Shown one piece after another: positions 8,512 through 15,717 of a stretch of 64,000 nucleotides of DNA. Position 1 is the stretch's first letter, and the number at the start of each line of letters is the position of its first letter. The stretch spans positions 186,001-250,000 of the forward strand of contig NZ_NFLQ01000003.1 in NCBI RefSeq assembly GCF_002160985.1. Direction: 5' to 3'. This DNA is from Lachnoclostridium sp. An118 (GTDB lineage Bacteria; Bacillota; Clostridia; Lachnospirales; Lachnospiraceae). Position numbers and translations under genes: made by a program. Under the pieces are notes generated by a model that did no database searches, was not told the DNA's origin, and worked only from the letters and a program-made list of their open reading frames with translations.

Positions 8512-9239
8512 ATGCAATAGAAATTAGAGATTTAACAAAGCGATATGGAAATTTAACAGCAGTTAATTCTCTTTCGCTTAATATCAAACAAGGAGAATTT
8601 TTCGCAATGCTTGGTTCAAATGGTGCAGGAAAAACAACAACTATTAAAATGTTGAGCTGTCTGACAGAGCCAACAAGTGGTGATGCCCTTATGTTAGGAA
8701 ACAGTTTGAGAAAACAGGCAGATAAAGTAAAAGATATTATCAACCTTTCTCCACAGGAAACAGCCGTTGCACCAAAGCTGACAGTTAAAGAAAATCTGAT
8801 GATGATTGCCCGCTTACATGGTAGTTCTAAACAGGAAGCAAGGGAAAAAGCCGACAAAATCATGGAAACTTTTGAACTAACTGACCGAAAAAATGACAGA
8901 GCAAAACAGTTATCGGGTGGCTGGCAGAGAAAATTAAGTATCGCAATGGCTTTGATAAGTAATCCTAAAATTCTTTTCCTTGATGAACCGACAATCGGGC
9001 TTGACGTAAGAGCAAGACGAGAATTATGGGGAACAATGGAAAAATTGAAAGGAAAATTAACTTTGATTTTAACAACACATTATCTTGAAGAAGCAGAGGA
9101 ATTAGCTGACCGTATCTGTATTATGGATAAGGGTGTTGTGCAGGTTCTTGGTACGGCTGATGAAATTATCAAGGTATCTGGTGCTAGAAATTTTGAAGAA
9201 GCATTTTTGATGTATACAGAAAGGGGTACTGAATTATGA
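8508..9239 (+). CDS. ABC transporter ATP-binding protein (cargo exporter)
   Basis: A 243-residue ATPase. Walker A is GSNGAGKTT (about 36-44), the Q-loop region is SPQETAV (about 81), the signature LSGGWQRK is at 135-142, Walker B is ILFLDEP (155-161) and the switch His is in TTHYLEEAEE. The family is the drug/lantibiotic/CcmA-like export ATPases that partner ABC-2 permeases. It overlaps the AbrB gene and the permease gene by 4 bases each. It could export a toxic peptide or drug, or provide bacteriocin immunity; no biosynthesis gene is nearby, so a self-protection role is only inferred. Confidence 0.93.
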   Translation: MNAIEIRDLTKRYGNLTAVNSLSLNIKQGEFFAMLGSNGAGKTTTIKMLSCLTEPTSGDALMLGNSLRKQADKVKDIINLSPQETAVAPKLTVKENLMMIARLHGSSKQEAREKADKIMETFELTDRKNDRAKQLSGGWQRKLSIAMALISNPKILFLDEPTIGLDVRARRELWGTMEKLKGKLTLILTTHYLEEAEELADRICIMDKGVVQVLGTADEIIKVSGARNFEEAFLMYTERGTEL

Positions 9240-9970
9240 GATTTACTATTTTTACAGGACGTAATTTTAAAGAAATTGTGCGAGATCCCATGAGTATTCT
9301 CATGTGTCTCGGATTTCCTGTTTTGCTGATTATTGCGTTAGCTTTGATGAAAGAAAGTATCGGTGGAATGGCTGATGTATTTGAAGTCCAAAATTTTGCA
9401 CCGAGTATGACGATTTTAGGAATGGCGTTTCTAAGTACCTTTGTAGGTACGTTGATGTCCACCGATAGGAATAGTTCTTTCCTAACCCGATTATTTGCGT
9501 CACCTATGAAGGGAATTGATTACATCTTAGGATATTCTATACCTATAATTCCGCTTGCAATTTTACAGGCTGTTTGCTGTTTTGGTGTAGCTCTGTTCTT
9601 CGGATTAGAATTAAATATAAATATTTTTATAGCTATTTTGACCTTAATTCCAGTGGCGATATTATTTATCAGTTTTGGCTTATTTATTGGTAGTGTACTT
9701 TCAACAAATAATGCGGTCAATGGATTTGGAACAATCTTAGTGAATGCAACAGTGTTTTTAAGTGGTGCTGTCTTATCATTGGATATGATTGGTGGTACAT
9801 TCAAAACGGTCTGCGATTTACTACCATTCAGTCATGCAGTAAATGCGGTAAATTATGCAATAAACGGTAATTTTTCAGATATACCATTACAGCTTGTATG
9901 GGTTTTAGGATACGCTCTGGTACTTATCATTCCGTCTGTTATTATCTTTAAACGCAGAATGAAAGGCTAA
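9236..9970 (+). CDS. ABC-2 type transporter permease (cargo exporter)
   Basis: A 244-residue membrane protein with about six hydrophobic segments (near 20-40, 55-75, 100-125, 135-160, 168-190 and 220-240). It has the ABC-2 permease pattern: an N-terminal amphipathic RNFKEIVRDP, then a TRLFASPMKG loop and a final membrane helix followed by the basic tail KRRMKG. It overlaps the ATPase gene by 4 bases, so the two form one exporter. The substrate cannot be read from the sequence. The gene is A+T-rich compared with the transfer genes. Confidence 0.9.
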   Translation: MRFTIFTGRNFKEIVRDPMSILMCLGFPVLLIIALALMKESIGGMADVFEVQNFAPSMTILGMAFLSTFVGTLMSTDRNSSFLTRLFASPMKGIDYILGYSIPIIPLAILQAVCCFGVALFFGLELNINIFIAILTLIPVAILFISFGLFIGSVLSTNNAVNGFGTILVNATVFLSGAVLSLDMIGGTFKTVCDLLPFSHAVNAVNYAINGNFSDIPLQLVWVLGYALVLIIPSVIIFKRRMKG

Positions 9971-9972
9971 TA

Positions 9973-10353
9973 ATGATTAAGGTATTCTCTCTTACAAATT
10001 TAAACGTTGAATATATTACAGATTATCAAGGGTTAGCGATTTTTCAACAGATACAGAATTATTTACTCCCGATAAATAACGGCTCTTTAGAGAATATTGC
10101 AATTTTAGATATGGACGCTGATAAAGATATTATTTTAAGTGAACTACAAGAATGTGCAATCTTTCATAGGATAGCTTTATCCTCTTGCTGGACATTAGAC
10201 AAAGTTATCATTGCATTAGAATGTAATTGCCTAGCTTTTTTGGAAAATGGTAACTTGACTTCAATTAACGATACTATCAATTTAGTAACAAGGCATAAAG
10301 TTAGCGTATTTGATAAATCTGTTATAGCGATTATAAATTCTTTTCTAATCTAA
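9973..10353 (+). CDS. Unrecognised protein coupled to the cargo exporter
   Basis: A 126-residue protein I do not recognise. Its ATG lies two bases after the permease stop, so it is probably the fourth gene of the AbrB-ABC operon. It has no signal peptide or clear membrane helix. The end (KSVIAIINSFLI) is hydrophobic, and there are Cys residues at about 55, 68 and 77. A role as accessory or immunity partner of the exporter would fit its position but is a guess. Confidence 0.6.
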   Translation: MIKVFSLTNLNVEYITDYQGLAIFQQIQNYLLPINNGSLENIAILDMDADKDIILSELQECAIFHRIALSSCWTLDKVIIALECNCLAFLENGNLTSINDTINLVTRHKVSVFDKSVIAIINSFLI

Positions 10354-10372
10354 TCGGTAATGAGGTGACAAA

Positions 10373-10597
10373 ATGATTGGTCTTAAAAAACGAGATATGA
10401 GAACTATTTTAAAAGCTGGGGCAAAAGCCAGAGGATTGTCGCTACCAGAGTTTAGGGCTGAAATACAGGAGAATATTGACAACTCTATGAATAGTCAAGA
10501 CCCAGTGGTACAGAAACGATTTAAAAAGTATTTTGGTAATAAGATACCTACACCAGAAGAATACATTTACACAATTACAAAGAAAACTAAGATTTAG
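10373..10597 (+). CDS. Small basic protein of unknown function, end of cargo operon
   Basis: A 74-residue basic protein starting LKKRDMRTILKAGAKARGLSLP and ending in KKTKI. The pattern (KAGAKARG, then a RFKKYFGNKIPTPEEYIYTI segment) resembles a group of small Clostridia proteins often found in accessory DNA; I cannot assign a function. A possible binding site, GAGGTG, lies 6 bases before the ATG. It is 19 bases after the previous gene and last before a hairpin at 10603-10637. It could be a nucleic-acid-binding protein judging by its charge. Confidence 0.55.
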   Translation: MIGLKKRDMRTILKAGAKARGLSLPEFRAEIQENIDNSMNSQDPVVQKRFKKYFGNKIPTPEEYIYTITKKTKI

Positions 10598-10602
10598 GTG
10601 CT

Positions 10603-10637
10603 TATCCTGCTTCCTGCAAAGCAGATCAGCAGGATAG
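10603..10637 (+). terminator. Hairpin after the cargo operon, weak terminator candidate
   Basis: TATCCTGCT (10603-10611) pairs perfectly with AGCAGGATA (10629-10637). There is no clear run of T residues afterwards, so it may be an RNA-stabilising hairpin. It lies between the convergent cargo operon and the XRE repressor gene. Confidence 0.4.
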
Positions 10638-10666
10638 CTTATGCGAGGAAAAAGAAAACGAGAAGC

Positions 10667-11029
10667 CTATTTGCTTCCCGTCCCCTTGTATTTCATGATA
10701 CCGTCGATTGTTCCTTGAATGATTTTGAGTTCTTCATCTGTCAGTTCATCAAGCGATACGTCTATCTGCCTGCGGATTGTAGATTTTTCCGCTTTCTCCT
10801 GCGGATAGAAGTATTCATCAACAGAGATATGGAACATTGTCACTAAATCATGAAATAACTGGAAGCTGGGGTGTTTCCCTATATTCTCAATATCTGCGAT
10901 ATGACGTTCTCCGTAAAAGACCTTATCGCCTAAATCATTACGGGAAAGCCCAGCTTTTTCTCTCGCTTCTCTGATTGCCAGTCCTAACGGACGGAAATCA
11001 AAGCTGTGCGTGTCTTTCTTTTTCCTCAT
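10667..11029 (-). CDS. XRE-family regulator (Tn916 orf9 type)
   Basis: A 120-residue reverse-strand protein with an N-terminal helix-turn-helix (about 15-70: LGLAIREAREKAGLSRNDLG ... HIADIENIGKHPS), followed by a short C-terminal helical domain. It matches orf9 of Tn916, which sits in reverse orientation before orf7 and is regarded as a repressor of the orf7/orf8 control genes. It is divergent from orf7 across a 525-base structured region. Presumably it represses the forward promoter there, holding excision and transfer off. Confidence 0.9.
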   Translation of the reverse strand: MRKKKDTHSFDFRPLGLAIREAREKAGLSRNDLGDKVFYGERHIADIENIGKHPSFQLFHDLVTMFHISVDEYFYPQEKAEKSTIRRQIDVSLDELTDEELKIIQGTIDGIMKYKGTGSK

Positions 11030-11118
11030 TTCAAATCACCTGTCATGAGTTTATACTTCATGGCACATGATTAGAATGTGTTAAAAGCGCATATATTATG
11101 CGTTAGTAATTCGTATCA

Positions 11119-11434
11119 ATATTACCTTGACGGTAAATAAAAAAAACCGTTCTAAGGTAATATCTTTTTCCATGTCTTTCAATCTGATTAGGACGGTTTT
11201 GGATAACCAGAGCTGTCCTTTTCTTCTGCACTCACGGCACAGCTCTGGATAAGGGGGGGGTGTGCTATGATTGCGTATCAGCGAACACGCCAGTATTCAC
11301 AACTGAATAACCGCCTTACAATGGTTATCCAGTCAGCACACCCTAAACATGAGTTAAAAATTCATATCGCAAACATAGCAAAAACAGTCTGTTGGTACAT
11401 TCATGTGCTGATTGACTGTTTTTGTTATTTATGA
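11119..11434 (+). promoter_or_regulatory. Structured leader / control region between orf9 and orf7
   Basis: A stretch packed with inverted repeats: 11119-11128 with 11154-11163 (ATATTACCTT arms); 11143-11152 with 11191-11200 (AAAACCGT arms); 11207-11216 with 11239-11248 (CCAGAGCTGT arms); 11201-11208 with 11323-11330 (GGATAACC arms); 11258-11266 with 11335-11343 (GGGTGTGCT arms); and 11380-11389 with 11414-11423 (AAAAACAGTC arms) followed by a short T-rich run. Some pairings exclude each other. This looks like a folded RNA leader with a terminator before orf7. That it acts by attenuation is inferred. Confidence 0.55.
11267..11434 (+). CDS. Possible 55-residue small ORF in the orf7 leader
   Basis: An ATG at 11267, 6 bases after a G-rich run (AAGGGGGGGG, 11251-11260), opens a 55-codon frame ending at 11434 (MIAYQRTRQYSQLNN ... 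CFCYL). Its ribosome site and start are paired in the GGGTGTGCT/AGCACACCC stem, and its end overlaps the terminator-like hairpin. It could be a regulatory leader peptide, or only an open frame inside a structured RNA. I recognise no family. Confidence 0.25.
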   Translation: MIAYQRTRQYSQLNNRLTMVIQSAHPKHELKIHIANIAKTVCWYIHVLIDCFCYL

Positions 11435-11554
11435 GAAGTTCAATATTTTTTTGAATTTCTTTCTTATACAGGTTAGCAAATCACCCACTCCTGTACCGAT
11501 GTGGGGCGGAAAGAGGGATAGATACCTTTTACGTCTGGACAGAGAGGGGGTGAG

Positions 11555-11980
11555 ATGATGAAACCGTCTGACTTCCAAAAGACAATCCAGTGTCAGTTTG
11601 ACTGTAAGCTCAAACGTACTGTTAAGGGCGTTATCTGGAATTATAAAAAGGAATTAAAACGTCGTAAAGATAAAGAAATTCCTTTCTGTGAACTTCCAGA
11701 AATCGTTGTTGAAAAGCTGGCTGTATGGGACGAGTACATGAGTGACTATACCGTGTTTGAAGTATGCGGCGTTGAAATCCGAGTGCTTGATGAAGAACTT
11801 TCAGAAGCGTTAAAGCAATTATCGGAACGCAACCGTGAAAATCTTCTGATGTACTACTTTCTGGAAATGAGCGATACAGAAATTGCAAAAGCACAGAAAA
11901 TTTCCAGAGCAGGAGTTTTTAAAAACCGTTACAGAGCTTTACAAAATTTGAAGAAAACACTGACAAAGGAGCGTGAATAA
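11555..11980 (+). CDS. Sigma-70-like regulator (Tn916 orf7 type)
   Basis: About 141 residues. A C-terminal sigma-region-4-like HTH (about 85-135) reads LKQLSERNRENLLMYYFLEMSD ... AKAQKISRAGVFKNR in two segments. This matches Tn916 orf7, a sigma-factor-like activator needed for expression of xis/int and transfer genes. Two ATGs (11555, 11558) follow AGAGGGGG, and I used the first. Orf8 starts 4 bases after its stop. It is probably controlled by the orf9-like repressor and the upstream structured leader. Confidence 0.85.
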   Translation: MMKPSDFQKTIQCQFDCKLKRTVKGVIWNYKKELKRRKDKEIPFCELPEIVVEKLAVWDEYMSDYTVFEVCGVEIRVLDEELSEALKQLSERNRENLLMYYFLEMSDTEIAKAQKISRAGVFKNRYRALQNLKKTLTKERE

Positions 11981-11983
11981 AAC

Positions 11984-12232
11984 ATGAAAAAAGGGTACAA
12001 ACTTCCACCCTATCGACTTATTTCATCTGCTGTGGACGGAAATGAACAGTCTATTGAAAGAATACTGGCATTTTATGACCCGTACATATCAAAATGCTGT
12101 TTGCGTCCTCTATATGATGAATACGGTAATGTTTATATCGTAGTAGATATGGAGCTTAAAGGGCGTATCAGAGAAGCTATTATCAAAATGATTTTAGACT
12201 TCGATATCGGTACTGTTCCAACAGAAGAATAA
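11984..12232 (+). CDS. Helix-turn-helix control protein (Tn916 orf8 type)
   Basis: An 82-residue protein of the conserved orf8 family (PPYRLISSAVDGNEQSIERI near the start, then AFYDPYISKC, ending in FDIGTVPTEE). Orf7 and orf8 form an operon in Tn916-like elements and regulate conjugation and excision genes. It starts with ATG 4 bases after the orf7 stop, with GGAGCG just upstream. The exact biochemical role of orf8 is not settled in the family. Confidence 0.82.
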   Translation: MKKGYKLPPYRLISSAVDGNEQSIERILAFYDPYISKCCLRPLYDEYGNVYIVVDMELKGRIREAIIKMILDFDIGTVPTEE

Positions 12233-12607
12233 AGCAATTATGGCAGGGCATGATTTGTTGAAATCCCCTCTTTCCTGTCCTGCCCTCTGCTTTTACACAT
12301 GAGAGCCTATGGCTTTCGCCACTGTTCTTTGACAAGTGAATAAAGCAGACAGATACGTTTGTGATACAGCGAGCCACGGGGACTGTACGCCACGACCTTT
12401 TCCATAAGGGGAAGCGAGCGACCCATGCAGTGATCCGAGAGTGACCGTTGGAAAAGTCGCTTTGCCACGACCTGTATTCACAGAATAATGATACATCCGC
12501 ATGGTGCGGTTCTGCCCACAGGAATGGGAATGGCTGAAATGCCAGTGGAGCTTGCCAAAGCCGTCTGTCTGCTTCCATAAGACACACAGTAAAGGGGGTG
12601 CATACTT
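12233..12607 (+). other. Gene-free 375-base stretch between orf8 and xis
   Basis: No convincing coding frame. A 10-base direct repeat GCCACGACCT occurs at 12389-12398 and 12464-12473, and TTTTCCA (about 12397-12403) can pair with TGGAAAA (12449-12455). It may hold the xis-int promoter and binding sites for element regulators. I see no clear SigA promoter or terminator. Confidence 0.4.
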
Positions 12608-12811
12608 ATGAACAATACTGATGTGCCTATCTGGGAGAAGTACACGCTGACGATTGAGGAAGCGTCAAAATACTTCCGTATCGGGGAAAAGAAATTGCGT
12701 AAGCTGGCAGAGGAAAACCTCGACGCTGGCTGGGTGATTGTGAATGGAAACCGTGTGCAGATTAAGCGAAAACAGTTTGAAAAAATCATTGATACATTAG
12801 ACGAAATCTAA
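12608..12811 (+). CDS. xis: Excisionase (Tn916 Xis type)
   Basis: A 67-residue basic protein with a MerR-like winged helix: [20 protein letters not shown], then [19 protein letters not shown]. It has the length and pattern of Tn916 Xis, a DNA-bending protein that directs integrase toward excision. It has an ATG start after AAAGGGGG (12592-12599). It lies 79 bases before int as in Tn916. Confidence 0.92.
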   Translation: MNNTDVPIWEKYTLTIEEASKYFRIGEKKLRKLAEENLDAGWVIVNGNRVQIKRKQFEKIIDTLDEI

Positions 12812-12890
12812 TGTCAGCGAGCCGTAGGTATGGTATAATAAAGTATAGCGTATCAACGGCTCATTCCTTGACGGAAAGGAGCTTCGCACT

Positions 12891-14087
12891 ATGTCTAATG
12901 TAAAGAGAAAAGACAGCAAGGGACGCAATTTACGACTTGGAGAGAGCCAGAGAAAAGACGGAAGATACGTTTACAAATATACCGATATGTACGGGCAACC
13001 ACAGTTTGTCTATGCTTGGAAACTTGTTCCGACAGACAAGACACCCGCTGGGAAACGTGAAGATTTGTCATTGAGGGAAAAGCAGAAAAAGATTAAGAAA
13101 GACCTCGACGACGGTATCAATACCATAGGTGGGAAAATGACAGTCTGCCAGCTCTACGCAAAGAAGAACAGCCAGAGAAAAAATGTGAAACGCAACACAG
13201 AAAAAGGTCGCCAGTATCTTATGAAAATTCTGGAAAACGACCCTCTGGGTGCAAGGAGCATTGATACGGTGAAGCTATCGGACGGTAAGGAATGGGCTAT
13301 GCGAATGTATGAGAATGGCTTTTCCTACAAGACGATTAGCAACTACAAGCGTTCTCTGAAAGCGTCATTCTATATGGCGATTGAGGACGACTGTATCAGA
13401 AAAAATCCTTTTAACTTCAAATTGAGCGACGTTCTGGAAGATAATTCAGAACCCAAAGTCATTCTCACGCCAGAGCAGGAAGAAAAATTGCTTGCCTTTA
13501 TGGAACAGGACAAGACGTACAGCAAGTATTATGATGAAGTGGTTATTCTTCTGGAAACGGGGCTTCGTATCTCTGAATTTTGCGGTCTGACAGTCCATAT
13601 TGATATGGCGAACCGTATCATCAATGTAGACCATCAGCTATTGAAAGACAGCGAAATCGGCTACTACATTGAAACACCTAAGACCAAAAAAGGAGAACGC
13701 CAGCTTCCAATGACAGAAAGAGCCTATCAAGCCTTTAAGCGAGTGTTACAGAACAGAGGAAAGGCAGAGCCTATCGTTATCAATGGTTACAGCAATTTCC
13801 TGTTCCTAAACCAAAAGGGCTTCCCTAAAGTGGCTGGCAACTACGAAAGTATGTTGCGTGGGCTTGTGAAGAAATACAACAAGACACATAAAGACCAGCT
13901 ACCAAACATCACACCGCACTCATTCAGACATACCTACTGCACGAACATGGCAAACAAAGGAATGAACCCGAACACCCTGCAATACATCATGGGACATTCA
14001 AACATCACCATGACATTAGGGTACTACGCACACGGTACTTTCAATTCAGCAAAAGCAGAAATTGAAAGACTGGCTCTTGCTTCTTAA
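12891..14087 (+). CDS. int: Tyrosine recombinase / integrase (Tn916 Int type)
   Basis: A 398-residue integrase. An N-terminal arm-binding domain (about 1-75) is followed by a core-binding domain (about 85-180) and a catalytic domain (about 190-398). Catalytic residues seen are Arg226 (TGLRISE), His343 and Arg346 (TPHSFRHTYC), His369 (MGHSNITM) and nucleophile Tyr379 in LGYYAHGT. Length and tyrosine position agree with Tn916 Int. It is the last gene of the element and catalyses insertion and excision. ATG at 12891 follows GGAAAGGAG. No damage seen. Confidence 0.95.
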   Translation: MSNVKRKDSKGRNLRLGESQRKDGRYVYKYTDMYGQPQFVYAWKLVPTDKTPAGKREDLSLREKQKKIKKDLDDGINTIGGKMTVCQLYAKKNSQRKNVKRNTEKGRQYLMKILENDPLGARSIDTVKLSDGKEWAMRMYENGFSYKTISNYKRSLKASFYMAIEDDCIRKNPFNFKLSDVLEDNSEPKVILTPEQEEKLLAFMEQDKTYSKYYDEVVILLETGLRISEFCGLTVHIDMANRIINVDHQLLKDSEIGYYIETPKTKKGERQLPMTERAYQAFKRVLQNRGKAEPIVINGYSNFLFLNQKGFPKVAGNYESMLRGLVKKYNKTHKDQLPNITPHSFRHTYCTNMANKGMNPNTLQYIMGHSNITMTLGYYAHGTFNSAKAEIERLALAS

Positions 14088-14337
14088 ATCGGTGATTGTA
14101 CTACTCATTTACTACTTTTGGTTGCATTTTCATGCTGGTAAATGCCAGCTTATGCAGAGTATCTTCCAAAAGGAAAATGCCGATAAAGCCCTAAAATACA
14201 GGCTATACCGACATTTACCAGCTTATGAAAAGATAATCAGAAATTTAGTGAGTTTTTCACACCAAAATTCAATCACTTTCCACAGGCTATTTTTTAACTT
14301 TAGACAATTCTATTGTACAACCTGCGCAGAAATTTTA
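14088..14337 (+). other. ICE right-end region (attachment-site side)
   Basis: Non-coding sequence between int and the uxaA promoter. TACTACT occurs at 14099-14105 and 14110-14116, 11 bases apart (one helical turn), a plausible pair of arm-type integrase or Xis sites. GCTGGTAAATG (from about 14134) and CATTTACCAGC (about 14212) form a long-range inverted repeat. ACAGGCT recurs near 14206, 14283 and 14352. The exact end of the element cannot be placed without an empty-site sequence. Confidence 0.5.
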
Positions 14338-14383
14338 TTGACTTTTTTTCCTACAGGCTGTATTTTAAATGTAAACGCTTACA
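14338..14383 (+). promoter_or_regulatory. uxaA promoter with CcpA cre box
   Basis: TTGACT (14338-14343), a 17-base spacer and TATTTT (14361-14366), followed by TGTAAACGCTTACA at 14370-14383. The last is a perfect palindrome fitting the CcpA consensus and covers the expected transcription start. It predicts glucose repression of the uronate genes. The promoter lies on the chromosomal side of the ICE end and appears intact. Confidence 0.83.
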
Positions 14384-14406
14384 ATCTGCAGAAAGGGAAA
14401 AAGCAC

Positions 14407-15690
14407 TTGAATATGAAATCAACCATTTTAAAGATCCATCCGAATGACAATGTAGCAGTCGCCCTCTCATTTCTCAAAAAGGGGATGGAGCTGAACACAG
14501 GCGCAGAGAGCTTTATCCTGGAGGAGGATATCCCTCAGGGACATAAGCTTGCTCTGAGAGACATTCCTTCAGGCACCTCTGTCGTCAAGTACGGCTCCCC
14601 TATTGGCACCGCCTCCTCCTACATTCAAAAGGGCTCCTGGGTGCATACCCATAACCTGAAAACGGATCTGGACGGCCAGCTTACCTATTCCTATAAAGGC
14701 CATATCATCGAGCCCGCACCGAGAGAGGAACGCTTTTTTTCCGGATACAGGCGCAGCGGCGGAAAGGCCGGTGGTGTCCTGGTGCTGGGACTTGGCTGTG
14801 AAAACAGCAGCATCGAAGTGTTGAAATCATATATCGGAGAATATGATCCGCAGAGGGTGCGTTTTCTGGTCACACAGGAGTGCGTTGACGAAATAGCGGA
14901 AGGGCTGAAAATCGAGAGGGAGCTGTGCGACTATGCCTCCTCTTTTCAACGGGAGCCCATCTCCTGCCGGGAGCTGATCGTGGGCCTGAAATGCGGCGGT
15001 TCTGACGGTCTCTCCGGCATCACCGCCAACCCGACGGTGGGGGTTTTCTCTAATCTTCTGATCGCAAGAGGGGGGACAACCATCCTGACTGAGGTGCCGG
15101 AAATGTTCGGCGCAGAAGCCCTCCTGTTGAACCGCTGCAGAGACGAAGCCGTCTTTCGAAAAACAGTGGACCTCATCAATTCCTTTAAAAATTATTTCCA
15201 AAGCCATGGCCAGACAATCTACGAGAACCCATCTCCCGGCAACAAAAAAGGCGGTATATCCACTCTGGAGGACAAGTCTCTTGGCTGTACTCAGAAGTCC
15301 GGCTCCGCCCCTGTTGAGGATGTTCTGCGATATGGTCAGGCCATAAAAAAGCGCGGTCTCAACCTTCTGAGTGCTCCGGGAAATGACCTTGTGGCCTCCA
15401 CTGCCCTGGCTGCGGCCGGAGCCCAAATCATTCTCTTTACTACCGGCCGGGGGACCCCTTTTGCTTCCCCCGTACCTACGGTAAAGATTTCCAGCAACTC
15501 GGCCCTCTTTGAGTCCAAGCCCGGCTGGATCGACTTCAACTGCGGTACTCTGGCCGAGGGAGGAACTGTGGAAGAGACAGGCGCCGCCCTGTTTGATCAT
15601 GTCCTGGAGGTGGCATCCGGCCGGTATGTAAGGTCAGAGGAGGCCGGTTTTCATGACATGGCCATCTTCAAGCAGGGAGTAACCCTCTGA
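14407..15690 (+). CDS. uxaA: Altronate dehydratase with an apparent internal deletion
   Basis: About 427 residues, against roughly 495 for UxaA. The N-terminal SAF domain (about 1-100: LKIHPNDNVAVAL, DIPQGHKLALRDI) and the C-terminal domain are well preserved (GLGCENSS, CGGSDGLSGITANP, EVPEMFGAEALL, TLEDKSLGCTQKSG, IAIFK-like end MAIFKQGVTL). Between FFSGYRRSGGK and AGGVLVLGLG, at about 14761-14772, the block that normally holds VGVRNE, PTVGCVN and HxYGCSQxGDD is absent. UxaA converts D-altronate to 2-keto-3-deoxygluconate in galacturonate catabolism. The deletion is in frame, but activity is doubtful. Start: TTG at 14407 fits the AAAGGG site best; ATG at 14413 is the alternative. Confidence 0.85.
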   Translation: MNMKSTILKIHPNDNVAVALSFLKKGMELNTGAESFILEEDIPQGHKLALRDIPSGTSVVKYGSPIGTASSYIQKGSWVHTHNLKTDLDGQLTYSYKGHIIEPAPREERFFSGYRRSGGKAGGVLVLGLGCENSSIEVLKSYIGEYDPQRVRFLVTQECVDEIAEGLKIERELCDYASSFQREPISCRELIVGLKCGGSDGLSGITANPTVGVFSNLLIARGGTTILTEVPEMFGAEALLLNRCRDEAVFRKTVDLINSFKNYFQSHGQTIYENPSPGNKKGGISTLEDKSLGCTQKSGSAPVEDVLRYGQAIKKRGLNLLSAPGNDLVASTALAAAGAQIILFTTGRGTPFASPVPTVKISSNSALFESKPGWIDFNCGTLAEGGTVEETGAALFDHVLEVASGRYVRSEEAGFHDMAIFKQGVTL

Positions 15691-15717
15691 CAACAGACCG
15701 CAAGGGAGGTTAAACAC

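Larger units (their letters stand above)
1..14330 (+). mobile_element. Tn916-family ICE, right-hand part
   Basis: Gene order and protein families match the Tn916 backbone from orf18 rightwards: ardA, tcpE (orf17), VirB4-like ATPase (orf16), VirB6-like protein (orf15), NlpC/P60 hydrolase (orf14), tcpC (orf13), cargo, reverse-strand XRE repressor (orf9), orf7, orf8, xis, int. The left end, relaxase, coupling protein and oriT are outside the window. The right boundary is not exact: it lies after the int stop at 14087 and before the uxaA promoter at 14338. Cargo between 7805 and 10650 replaces the tetM region and differs in base composition. Whether the element is complete and mobile cannot be judged from this part alone. 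Confidence 0.93.

Noticed and set aside
14062-14406. Extension of the uxaA frame upstream through the ICE end into int
   Set aside because: The frame is open by chance; the extra residues match nothing in UxaA, and the promoter and cre box at 14338-14383 lie inside it.
14827-15600. 257-codon reverse-strand open frame opposite uxaA
   Set aside because: It is antisense to a strongly conserved enzyme, with no protein-like motifs; high-G+C coding strands often leave the opposite frame open.
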